Shown here: positions 8,413-15,517 of the stretch, piece by piece
Position numbering within the stretch: position 1 is the first letter of the stretch
Layout of the letters: every line of letters starts with the position of its first letter
Assembly (NCBI RefSeq): GCF_900100165.1
Contig: NZ_FNEO01000001.1
Location: 2,033,856-2,097,855, forward strand
Reading direction: 5' to 3'
DNA: 64,000 nucleotides
Source of the DNA: Flavobacterium glycines
GTDB taxonomy: Bacteria > Bacteroidota > Bacteroidia > Flavobacteriales > Flavobacteriaceae
The notes under the pieces: model-generated
Seen by the model: the letters and a program-made list of their open reading frames with translations, nothing else
What the model was told of the DNA's origin: nothing
Databases searched by the model: none
Made by a program: the position numbers and the translations under genes

Positions 8413-8420
8413 CAAATGTA
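8413..8420 (-). promoter_or_regulatory. pyrE promoter, -7 element overlapping the divergent start codon
   Basis: The minus strand reads TACATTTG, matching TAnnTTTG exactly, with its last base 5 bp from the pyrE ATG. The same bases contain the start codon of the divergent Nudix gene (8416), so the two genes overlap at promoter level. Confidence 0.65.
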
Positions 8421-9021
8421 TAAAGTTTTTGTGAACGACAAACCACTTTTTTTGACAAATAAAATCTCAAAAGAGACGGATTTTCAGTTGTTTTTATTGG
8501 AAAGTATTGATATCAAGCAAATTATAGTTAAAATTTTTCAAAATAAAATTCAAAAAGCCTATCTCTATCATCCTGATGAAAAGGAGATTATGAAAACCTT
8601 GAAAGCTAAAATTCCTGTGAATAAAGCCGGAGGAGGATTGGTTTATAATAAAAAAGGAGAGGTTTTGTTTATTTTTAGAAATGGGAAATGGGATTTGCCA
8701 AAAGGAGGTGTTGAAAAAAAGGAAGAAATCGAGCAAACGGCTGTTCGGGAGGTAGAAGAGGAGACAGGTGTAAATCAATTGAAGATTACAAATAAGCTTC
8801 AGAAAACCTACCATGTTTTTAAACGCAACGGGGTATATAAATTAAAAATTACGCATTGGTTCGAAATGTACTCTGACTTTGAAGGAACACCACAAGGGCA
8901 ATTAGAAGAAGGAATTGAAAAAGTAGCCTGGGTTTCTCCTGCTGATATCCCGGAAGTGTTGAAAAATTCTTATGAGAATATCAAATTATTGTTCGAAGAA
9001 GAAAATATTATTAGAAGTTAG
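8416..9021 (+). CDS. Nudix hydrolase
   Basis: 201 residues from the ATG at 8416; the longer frame from 8254 is antisense to pyrE and is rejected. A complete Nudix box G-x5-E-x7-R-E-x2-E-E-x-G is present (GGVEKKEEIEQ..AVREVEEETGV). The N-terminal ~65 residues (MYKVFVNDKPLFLTNK) are an unusual leader domain. Substrate is not predictable; nucleotide or diphosphate-sugar pyrophosphatase activity is expected. A weak -7 element (TATCTTTA, 8390-8397) lies upstream inside pyrE, and a strong terminator follows at 9071-9110. Confidence 0.88.
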   Translation: MYKVFVNDKPLFLTNKISKETDFQLFLLESIDIKQIIVKIFQNKIQKAYLYHPDEKEIMKTLKAKIPVNKAGGGLVYNKKGEVLFIFRNGKWDLPKGGVEKKEEIEQTAVREVEEETGVNQLKITNKLQKTYHVFKRNGVYKLKITHWFEMYSDFEGTPQGQLEEGIEKVAWVSPADIPEVLKNSYENIKLLFEEENIIRS

Positions 9022-9070
9022 AAAGCAGTTTGCAGAAGACAGTCGGCAGAACGCAAAAAGAAAACATATT

Positions 9071-9110
9071 TCAGATTAGAAGTTTATATTTCTAATCTGA
9101 TTTTTTTTTT
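9071..9110 (+). terminator. Terminator of the Nudix gene
   Basis: An 11-bp perfect stem (TCAGATTAGAA with TTCTAATCTGA) followed by ten T residues: a textbook intrinsic terminator. It is flanked on both sides by related, partly inverted GCAGT/GCGG word repeats. Confidence 0.92.
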
Positions 9111-9198
9111 ACAGATAGTCTGCATTCCGCATTTTGCCAACTGCGTTCCGCTTTCTGAATTCTGCCTTCTTAAAACTGAAAACTGCTGACTAAAACAT

Positions 9199-9206
9199 TA
9201 CCTTTG
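9199..9206 (+). promoter_or_regulatory. Helicase promoter, -7 element
   Basis: TACCTTTG matches TAnnTTTG and ends only 4 bp before the ATG, so the transcript is predicted to be leaderless. Confidence 0.65.
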
Positions 9207-9210
9207 CCGC

Positions 9211-10563
9211 ATGAAAAAGAAATTACATTCCAATACTATACTTTTAAATTTAGGTATCGAAAGCCTGAATGAAATGCAGGAAGCAGCTCAGGAAACCATT
9301 CTGAATGAAAATAATGTTTTGCTGCTTTCGCCAACGGGTTCTGGGAAAACATTGGCTTTTTTACTGCCAATTTTAGAAATGCTTCAGCCTGAAATCCTTT
9401 CGGTTCAATGCTTGATTTTAGTTCCATCGCGCGAATTAGGTTTACAGATTGAGCAGGTTTGGAAAAAAATGGGAACTGATTATAAAGTCAATATTTGCTA
9501 TGGTGGACATTCGATGGATACCGAAATTAAAAATTTAAGTAATCCGCCAGCTGTTTTGATAGGGACTCCGGGTAGAATTGCCGATCATATTGAAAGAGGA
9601 AGTTTTCGATTAGATAAAATTCAGACTCTGATTTTAGATGAATTTGATAAGTCATTGCAATTGGGCTTCCATGAGCAAATGTCTTTTATCATTGGTAAAT
9701 TAGCTAAGGTAAACAAACGCGTTTTGGTTTCGGCAACTTCAGATATTGAGATTCCAAAATACACCAGAGTAGTAAATCCAACGGTTTTGGATTTTATTCC
9801 AGAAGAAGATGAAAAATCGACTAATCTTTCTGTAAAACTGGTTGTTTCTAAGGAAAAAGACAAGCTGAATACTTTATTTCAATTGATTTGTTCATTGAAA
9901 TCAGAATCGGCAATTGTTTTTTGCAATCACCGTGATGCTGCCGAACGTATTAGTGATACGCTGAATGAAAAAGGTATTTATTCTACTTATTATCATGGCG
10001 GGATGGATCAGGAAGAACGGGAGCGTGGTTTGATTCAGTTTCGTAACGGTAGTGTAAGCTATTTAATTACGACTGATTTAGCAGCACGCGGACTTGATAT
10101 TCCCGAAATGAATCACGTAATTCATTATCATTTGCCATTAAAAGAAGACGAATTCACACATAGAAACGGGCGAACCGCGCGTATGACTGCCACAGGAACA
10201 GCTTATATTATTGCACATGAATCCGAGAAAAAAATGGATTATGTCGATTATGAAAATCTGGAGGTTTTTTCAGTTGAAAATGCGAAATCCTTACCGAAGC
10301 CACCCCAATTCCAAACGATTTATATTAGTGGCGGAAAGAAAAACAAACTGAATAAAATTGATATTGTAGGGTTCTTTTCTCAAAAAGGGAAACTGGAAAA
10401 AGGCGATTTGGGATTAATCGAAGTGAAAGATTTTATTTCGTTTGCTGCTGTGAAATACAATAAAGTAAAAGATTTACTGCATCATATTAAGGACGAAAAA
10501 ATGAAAGGCAAAAAATATAAAATTCAGGTTGCCCGAAATGTGATTAAGAAAGTGGAAGAATAG
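9211..10563 (+). CDS. DEAD-box RNA helicase with DbpA-type RNA-binding domain
   Basis: 450 residues. ATP-dependent RNA helicase motifs appear in order: PTGSGKT (motif I), PSRELGLQ (Ia), TPGR (Ib), DEFD in place of DEAD (II), SAT (III), TTDLAARGLD (V) and HRNGRTAR (VI). The C-terminal ~75 residues (KGDLGLIEVKDFISFAAV) form the RNA-recognition domain of DbpA, which targets 23S rRNA, so a role in large-subunit assembly is likely. The DEFD variant keeps the two catalytic acidic positions. The gene appears monocistronic, with a terminator at about 10634-10675. Confidence 0.9.
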   Translation: MKKKLHSNTILLNLGIESLNEMQEAAQETILNENNVLLLSPTGSGKTLAFLLPILEMLQPEILSVQCLILVPSRELGLQIEQVWKKMGTDYKVNICYGGHSMDTEIKNLSNPPAVLIGTPGRIADHIERGSFRLDKIQTLILDEFDKSLQLGFHEQMSFIIGKLAKVNKRVLVSATSDIEIPKYTRVVNPTVLDFIPEEDEKSTNLSVKLVVSKEKDKLNTLFQLICSLKSESAIVFCNHRDAAERISDTLNEKGIYSTYYHGGMDQEERERGLIQFRNGSVSYLITTDLAARGLDIPEMNHVIHYHLPLKEDEFTHRNGRTARMTATGTAYIIAHESEKKMDYVDYENLEVFSVENAKSLPKPPQFQTIYISGGKKNKLNKIDIVGFFSQKGKLEKGDLGLIEVKDFISFAAVKYNKVKDLLHHIKDEKMKGKKYKIQVARNVIKKVEE

Positions 10564-10720
10564 TGTTCAGTGTTCAGTCCCGATAGCTATCGGGATTAGT
10601 AATCAGTTTGTGAGGCACTACCAAATAAAGCATAAAAAAACGTTAGCAGAAATATATTTGCTAACGTTTTTTTTTATCTACAAAGTTTACTGACCACTAA
10701 AAAACTGATCACTGAACACT
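10562..10720. repeat. Terminator block framed by 17-bp inverted repeats, with an 18-bp palindrome
   Basis: AGTGTTCAGTGTTCAGT (10562-10578) and ACTGATCACTGAACACT (10704-10720) are inverted copies with one mismatch. Between them lie the perfect palindrome TCCCGATAGCTATCGGGA (10578-10595) and a terminator. A third copy of the CAGT word (ACTGAACACTGATCACT) occurs at 11410-11426, next to a degenerate palindrome TCCGATAGCAATCGGA (11381-11396). I have seen such palindromes as dispersed repeats in Flavobacterium genomes. Confidence 0.65.
10634..10675 (+). terminator. Terminator between helicase and phnA
   Basis: Stem of AAAAAAACGTTAGCA with TGCTAACGTTTTTTT around a 10-nt loop, with A tails on one side and T tails on the other. 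It can serve both converging genes. Confidence 0.88.
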
Positions 10721-10723
10721 AAA

Positions 10724-11302
10724 TTAGATTTTCTTCACGTATTGTGTAATAATTACAATTTGTTGTCCGTCTACTTTTCCTTCAATGTATTCGGCATTTT
10801 CATGGTCTAAACGAATGTTTCTCACGGCTGTTCCCTGTTTAGCAACCATGCTGGAACCTTTAACTTTTAAATCTTTTATTAAAACTACTGAGTCTCCGTG
10901 TTCTAAAATTACTCCGTTGCTGTCGCGGTGGATAATTTTATTTTCGTCGTCTTCACCTTCTCCGGTTGCTTTAGCCCATTCTAAAACATCGTCTTCAAGA
11001 TACATCATATCCAGTAATTCCTGAGGCCAACCCGCAGCACGCATACGGCTCAACATTCTCCAGGCAACAACCTGAACAGGAGTGTGCTCGCTCCACATAC
11101 TGTCATTTAAGCATCTCCAGTGGTTTAAATCTTCGTTGCCGGGATTTTCAATTTGTTCAACACAAGTCCCACAAGCTTGAATAGCTTCGTCAATACCTCC
11201 TTTTTTGGTAGGAAGCACTTGGTATACTTTTAAGTTTTCGGTTGCGCCACAAAGTTCACATTTACCACCACTGCGTTTATTTAATTCTCTATCTAAGCTC
11301 AT
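10724..11302 (-). CDS. PhnA family zinc-ribbon protein
   Basis: 192 residues. The N-terminus has a zinc ribbon (CELCGATENL, then CGTC near residue 44), and the C-terminal PhnA domain is recognisable by DSNGVILEHGDSVVLIKDLK. Despite the historic name, this family is not part of phosphonate breakdown and its function is unclear. The middle ~70 residues (MWSEHTPVQVVAWRMLSRM) are the longer form found in several bacteria. It is transcribed alone between repeat-containing gaps. Confidence 0.85.
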   Translation of the reverse strand: MSLDRELNKRSGGKCELCGATENLKVYQVLPTKKGGIDEAIQACGTCVEQIENPGNEDLNHWRCLNDSMWSEHTPVQVVAWRMLSRMRAAGWPQELLDMMYLEDDVLEWAKATGEGEDDENKIIHRDSNGVILEHGDSVVLIKDLKVKGSSMVAKQGTAVRNIRLDHENAEYIEGKVDGQQIVIITQYVKKI

Positions 11303-11424
11303 TTTTTTATTTTAAGCGGCTAAGGTACTAAGAAAAATAAGTTTTTAAGTTTTTTTAGTCCTGAAATTCTGCTTTCTGTTTCCGATAGCAATCGGAACTG
11401 AATACTGAGACTGAACACTGATCA

Positions 11425-11880
11425 CTATTTCACTCTCACCGCTTTTGGTACTAATAATTCGTATTCGCCACCATGGCGCAATACATCACGAACAATACTC
11501 GAACTAATATAAGAAGTACTGGCAGCAGTTAATAAAAATACGGTTTCGATTTTAGATAATTCTCTGTTAGTATGTGCGATGGCTTTTTCAAATTCAAAGT
11601 CGGCAGGATTACGCAAACCACGCAGAATAAAATTAGCACCAATTTTTTTACACAAATCAATCGTTAGTCCTTCATAAGTAATCACCGTAACCTTAGGTTC
11701 ATTTTTAAAGGTTTCCTCGATGAAACGTTTGCGTTCTTCCAAGGGGAACATGTATTTTTTTTCGGCGTTGACTCCAATAGCAATCACGATTTCATCAAAT
11801 AGTGGAATCCCTCTTTTGATAATGTCTTCATGACCTAAGGTTATAGGATCAAAAGATCCCGGGAAAATGGCTTTTCTCAT
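11425..11880 (-). CDS. coaD: Phosphopantetheine adenylyltransferase
   Basis: 151 residues, normal length. It catalyses the penultimate step of coenzyme A synthesis, adding AMP to 4-phosphopantetheine. The nucleotidyltransferase motif is GSFDPITLGHEDII, the family RGLRNPADFEFE block follows, and SYISSSIVRD is the second ATP-binding motif near the C-terminus. It is probably transcribed alone; no operon partner within 60 bp. Confidence 0.96.
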   Translation of the reverse strand: MRKAIFPGSFDPITLGHEDIIKRGIPLFDEIVIAIGVNAEKKYMFPLEERKRFIEETFKNEPKVTVITYEGLTIDLCKKIGANFILRGLRNPADFEFEKAIAHTNRELSKIETVFLLTAASTSYISSSIVRDVLRHGGEYELLVPKAVRVK

Positions 11881-11946
11881 TTTTTGAGTTACTAAGATTC
11901 TGGAAGGCTAAGTTACAAAGTTTTTTTAGGAATAGTCTTTATCCTT

Positions 11947-12564
11947 TTATTCTTTCCTTTTTATTGAAGTAATAATGTCTTTTTCAAATAATTCAATAAG
12001 TTCCTTTTTTGAATAGGCTTCTTTTTGGGTAGTGTAGTTTTCCGGAGTGTCTATATCATCAATATCAGAAGATAAATAGGATTTAAAATCATTTTCAGTA
12101 GTGTAAATACTGTCATGAGTGATTGTGTCAATTTTTAAGGTTGAATAATAACCCGTATCCAATTTTAAAACATAGACATCGCCAGTTGTAGGAGTGTTGA
12201 TTCTTTCTTTTGTTAATTTGTCATTGTCAAAATAAGAGTTAATACTAAAAATGATAAGGCCTAATAGAATTACAATACCACTATAGGTCCACCAGGGTGT
12301 TTCGGCTTCTTTTATTTCTTTTTGATTTAGTATTTTTTGTTTTTCATTTTCTGAAAAATCTTCAAAATCAAATTCTTTATTACAATTGGAACATTCACAT
12401 TCAAAAATTTTTCCAACTGCAAATAGTGGAATCATTGTGATATGAACATACTTAGAATAAATTTGGAAGTGCAGAGAGTCTTTGCATGAACAGTTTGTAC
12501 AGTCTATGTCAGAAAGTTGACCTTCCTGAATTAGAGTTGTTTGAGTTCCAACAAGTACCATCAT
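11947..12564 (-). CDS. Membrane protein with N-terminal zinc ribbon, unknown function
   Basis: 205 residues. The N-terminal ~70 residues contain CTNC-S-C and later CECSNC, a zinc-ribbon type unit around the hydrophobic stretch VHITMIPLFAVGK. One transmembrane helix follows (about residues 92-109, YSGIVILLGLIIFSI), then an ~95-residue polar C-terminal part rich in Asp, Thr and Tyr. A specific family is not recognised and no catalytic motif is seen. It lies upstream of coaD on the same strand with a 66-bp gap. Probably a real gene: both halves are well structured and coding bias is normal. Confidence 0.7.
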   Translation of the reverse strand: MMVLVGTQTTLIQEGQLSDIDCTNCSCKDSLHFQIYSKYVHITMIPLFAVGKIFECECSNCNKEFDFEDFSENEKQKILNQKEIKEAETPWWTYSGIVILLGLIIFSINSYFDNDKLTKERINTPTTGDVYVLKLDTGYYSTLKIDTITHDSIYTTENDFKSYLSSDIDDIDTPENYTTQKEAYSKKELIELFEKDIITSIKRKE

Positions 12565-12603
12565 AAATATATACTGATTTTGAAGATGATGTTTTATTTT
12601 TTA

Positions 12604-12635
12604 CCACAGCTTTAAATATTTCTTCAAAGCTGTGG
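12604..12635. other. Hairpin between ddl and the zinc-ribbon gene
   Basis: CCACAGCTTT and AAAGCTGTGG form a 10-bp stem. Neither strand has a T-run immediately after the stem, so it may be a weak terminator or processing site. Confidence 0.45.
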
Positions 12636-12646
12636 CTAAAAAAAAA

Positions 12647-13618
12647 TTAAGCTAGCGCCAACTCAATCGCATTAGTAAACAAGTCTTCTAATGAAATTCC
12701 GGCTACAGCAGCTTGTTGCGGAATCAAACTTTCAGTAGTTAATCCCGGAATGGTGTTCATTTCCAGCATGTGTGGCTCGTCATTCACTATGATAAATTCA
12801 GAACGGGAGAAACCTTTCATTTTCAATACTTCGTACGCACGTTTAGCGATAGCGCCTACTTTTTGAGTCATTTCGTCAGAAAGTCTTGCCGGAGTGATTT
12901 CCTTAGATTTTCCTTGGTATTTGGCTTCGTAATCGAAGAAATCATTCTCAGAAACAATTTCGGTAATTGGCAATACGATGATTTCTCCTTTGTAATTGAT
13001 AACTCCTACTGAAACTTCAGTTCCGTCAAGGAAACTTTCGATGATGATTTCGTTATCTTCTTTGTAAGCTGTTTCGATAGCTACAGGTAATTCGGCTTCG
13101 GTTTTAACTTTCGAAATTCCAAAACTGGATCCTGCTTTATTAGGTTTTACAAAACAAGGTAAACCTACTTTATTGATAATTTCGGGAGTATTGATAACAT
13201 CGCCTTGGTTTAAATAATAAGAAATAGCCGTTTTGATTCCATATGGTTTTAAAACGGATAATAAATCCCTTTTGTTAAAAGTTAAAGCTGCCTGGTAATA
13301 GTTACAAGCTGTTTGAGGAATATTTAGTAATTCAAAATAAGCCTGCATTAATCCGTCTTCACCCGGAGTTCCGTGGATAGCATTGAAAACACAGTCAAAA
13401 CTGATTTTGTTTCCGTTTACGGTTACCGAAAAATCGTTTTTGTCAATTGGGAATTCGTTGTCGGCATCATCCACATAAACCCATTTTTCTTTGAAAATGT
13501 GGATGCGAAATCCGTTGTATTTTGATTTGTCTAAAAATTTGTAAACTACGTTACCGCTAATAAGTGAAATTTTGTATTCACTGGAATAGCCGCCCATGAT
13601 GATGGCAATGTTTTTCAT
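12647..13618 (-). CDS. ddl: D-alanine--D-alanine ligase
   Basis: 323 residues, an ATP-grasp ligase that makes the D-Ala-D-Ala dipeptide for peptidoglycan in the cytoplasm. Recognisable blocks are GGYSSEYKISLISG at the N-terminus, NAIHGTPGEDGLMQAYFELL, PCFVKPNKAGSSFGISKV and the metal-binding end EMNTIPGLTTESLIPQQ. It is divergent from the PASTA-domain gene, consistent with a small cell-envelope gene pair. Confidence 0.96.
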   Translation of the reverse strand: MKNIAIIMGGYSSEYKISLISGNVVYKFLDKSKYNGFRIHIFKEKWVYVDDADNEFPIDKNDFSVTVNGNKISFDCVFNAIHGTPGEDGLMQAYFELLNIPQTACNYYQAALTFNKRDLLSVLKPYGIKTAISYYLNQGDVINTPEIINKVGLPCFVKPNKAGSSFGISKVKTEAELPVAIETAYKEDNEIIIESFLDGTEVSVGVINYKGEIIVLPITEIVSENDFFDYEAKYQGKSKEITPARLSDEMTQKVGAIAKRAYEVLKMKGFSRSEFIIVNDEPHMLEMNTIPGLTTESLIPQQAAVAGISLEDLFTNAIELALA

Positions 13619-13754
13619 TTAGTCTCGTTATGTATGGTAAAAAATTGATTTTTGTTTTTGTTCCCAGTCATTGGGATAGATTCTCAACTTTAGCAATAGC
13701 GGTCGTTAAGACACATAAAACAAAATTATCATTTTTTTTGAAACGAAATAGCTT

Positions 13755-13762
13755 TATCTTTG
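13755..13762 (+). promoter_or_regulatory. Promoter of the PASTA-rluD operon, -7 element
   Basis: TATCTTTG matches TAnnTTTG exactly, 20 bp before the ATG chosen for the PASTA gene. It supports that start over the upstream in-frame one. Confidence 0.6.
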
Positions 13763-13782
13763 CCACCTATAAAAATAAATAT

Positions 13783-14412
13783 ATGAGTTTACGTAAATAT
13801 CTTACTAGTCGTGTGTTCTTTGGACAACTGTTTCTTGCAGCTTTGATTATTGCCGTTTTAGGTTATCTTTTTATGCATTGGTTGACTTTTACTACGGATC
13901 ATGGACATGAAATTACTGTCCCTGATTTAAGAAAATTAACCGAAGAACAAGTAGAGGAAAAGTTAGATGAGTTAGACTTAGATTATGTATTACTTGATAG
14001 TGTAGATTACAGAGGGGATTATCCTAAATTTAGTGTGGTTCAGCAGGATCCTTTACCGGGAGAGAAGGTAAAAGAGGGGAGAAAAGTGTATATCAAGATT
14101 AACAGTTCCGGTTTTTCATCTGTGAAAGTGCCTGATTTGATTGAGAAGACCTATCGTGAGGCTGTACCAACATTAAAAGCATTAGGACTGGAAGAAGGAA
14201 CCATTACTTATATTCCAAATCTTGGAAAAGATATGGTGCTGGAAATGCGCTATAAAGGAAGAAATATAAAACCGGGTGACAGAGTATTGAAGTCATCTAA
14301 AATTGACTTGGTTTTAGGAGACGGAAAAGCGAGTTACGAAGAAGATATAGCAACAGATACTATTGCTAATCCTAGCTCAACACCAACAGAAGAAGTACCA
14401 AATGAACAATAA
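13783..14412 (+). CDS. PASTA domain membrane protein
   Basis: 209 residues from the ATG at 13783. A 51-codon upstream extension is rejected because a promoter element lies inside it. One transmembrane helix (about residues 14-33, GQLFLAALIIAVLGYLF) is followed outside the membrane by two PASTA-like repeats starting at ITVPDLRKLTEEQVEE and VKVPDLIEKTYREAV, then a Thr/Glu/Pro-rich tail. PASTA domains bind peptidoglycan or beta-lactam-like ligands; there is no kinase domain here. The stop overlaps the start of the pseudouridine synthase gene by 11 bp. Confidence 0.88.
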   Translation: MSLRKYLTSRVFFGQLFLAALIIAVLGYLFMHWLTFTTDHGHEITVPDLRKLTEEQVEEKLDELDLDYVLLDSVDYRGDYPKFSVVQQDPLPGEKVKEGRKVYIKINSSGFSSVKVPDLIEKTYREAVPTLKALGLEEGTITYIPNLGKDMVLEMRYKGRNIKPGDRVLKSSKIDLVLGDGKASYEEDIATDTIANPSSTPTEEVPNEQ

Positions 14413-15445
14413 TATTGAGCCGATTGATTTAGAGGAAGAGGAATTATTTGAACATTATAAATTTGAAGTTCCTAAAGGACAGGCATTATTGCGTATTGAC
14501 AAATATTTGATGGGGTTAATACCAAATGCTACCCGAAATAAAATACAAAATGCCGCTACCGAAGGCAATATTTTTGTCAATGATGCTAAGGTAAAATCCA
14601 ATTATAAAGTAAAACCCTTTGATGTGGTGACTATTATGTTATCGCATCCGCCGTTTGAAAATCATGTACTTCCGGAAAATATTCCGTTGAATATTGTCTA
14701 TGAAGATGATGCTTTGTTATTGGTTAACAAAGAACCGGGATTGGTGGTGCATCCGGGGCATGGAAATTACACCGGAACCTTGGTAAATGCTTTGGCTTTT
14801 CATTTTGAGAATTTGCCAATGAACAGCAGCGAGCGTCCGGGATTAGTACACCGAATTGATAAAGATACTTCAGGTTTATTGGTCATTGCCAAAACCGAAG
14901 CTGCTATGACACATTTGGCCAAACAATTTGAAGCTAAAACTACCGAAAGGGAATATGTAGCTTTGGTTTGGGGAAATGTTGCTGAAGAAAGCGGAACTAT
15001 CGAAGGAAATTTAGCCCGTCATTTGAAAGACCGCATGCAAATGGCTGTTTTTGCCGATCCTGAAATTGGTAAACCGGCGATAACGCATTATAAAGTTTTA
15101 GAGCGTTTTGGGTACGTGACTTTGGTTTCCTGTATCTTGGAAACAGGTAGAACACACCAAATTAGAGCGCACATGAAACACATAGGACATCCGTTGTTTA
15201 ATGATGAGCGTTACGGAGGTCATTTGATTTTAAAAGGAACTACGTTTACCAAATACAAGCAGTTTATAGAAAACTGTTTCAAAGCTCTGCCAAGACAGGC
15301 ATTGCACGCTAAAACACTTGGTTTTGTACATCCAAATACCGGAGAAATGATGCGTTTTGATACCGAGCTTCCGGATGATTTTAAGGATTGTATCGAAAGA
15401 TGGCGCAATTATTCGAAATCACATAATACAGAAGAAAACGAATAG
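14402..15445 (+). CDS. RluD-family 23S rRNA pseudouridine synthase
   Basis: 347 residues. An N-terminal S4 RNA-binding domain (LRIDKYLMGLIPNATRNKIQ) is followed by the catalytic domain with the signature GLVHRIDKDTSGLLVIAKT, whose Asp is the nucleophile for uridine isomerisation, and GRTHQIRAHMKHIGHP. The ATG at 14402 is used because it overlaps the PASTA gene end by 11 bp, implying coupled translation. The RluD name is likely but RluC cannot be excluded. A bidirectional terminator follows. Confidence 0.92.
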   Translation: MNNNIEPIDLEEEELFEHYKFEVPKGQALLRIDKYLMGLIPNATRNKIQNAATEGNIFVNDAKVKSNYKVKPFDVVTIMLSHPPFENHVLPENIPLNIVYEDDALLLVNKEPGLVVHPGHGNYTGTLVNALAFHFENLPMNSSERPGLVHRIDKDTSGLLVIAKTEAAMTHLAKQFEAKTTEREYVALVWGNVAEESGTIEGNLARHLKDRMQMAVFADPEIGKPAITHYKVLERFGYVTLVSCILETGRTHQIRAHMKHIGHPLFNDERYGGHLILKGTTFTKYKQFIENCFKALPRQALHAKTLGFVHPNTGEMMRFDTELPDDFKDCIERWRNYSKSHNTEENE

Positions 15446-15466
15446 TATTCATTCGCTTTAATAAAC

Positions 15467-15502
15467 AAAAAGTCCCAATCTGAATAAGATTGGGACTTTT
15501 TT
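15467..15502. terminator. Bidirectional terminator
   Basis: A 15-bp perfect stem (AAAAAGTCCCAATCT with AGATTGGGACTTTTT) with a 5-nt loop, placed between the convergent rluD-like and esterase genes. Confidence 0.9.
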
Positions 15503-15517
15503 AGTTTTTGAAGATGA

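Noticed and set aside
8254..8415. N-terminal extension of the Nudix reading frame
   Set aside because: It is antisense to pyrE and upstream of the conserved ATG at 8416.
12604..12635. Hairpin as an intrinsic terminator of ddl
   Set aside because: Neither strand shows a T-run directly after the stem, so it is listed only as a hairpin.
13630..13782. 51-codon extension of the PASTA gene
   Set aside because: It contains the exact -7 element TATCTTTG at 13755-13762, and the signal-anchor begins at the later ATG.
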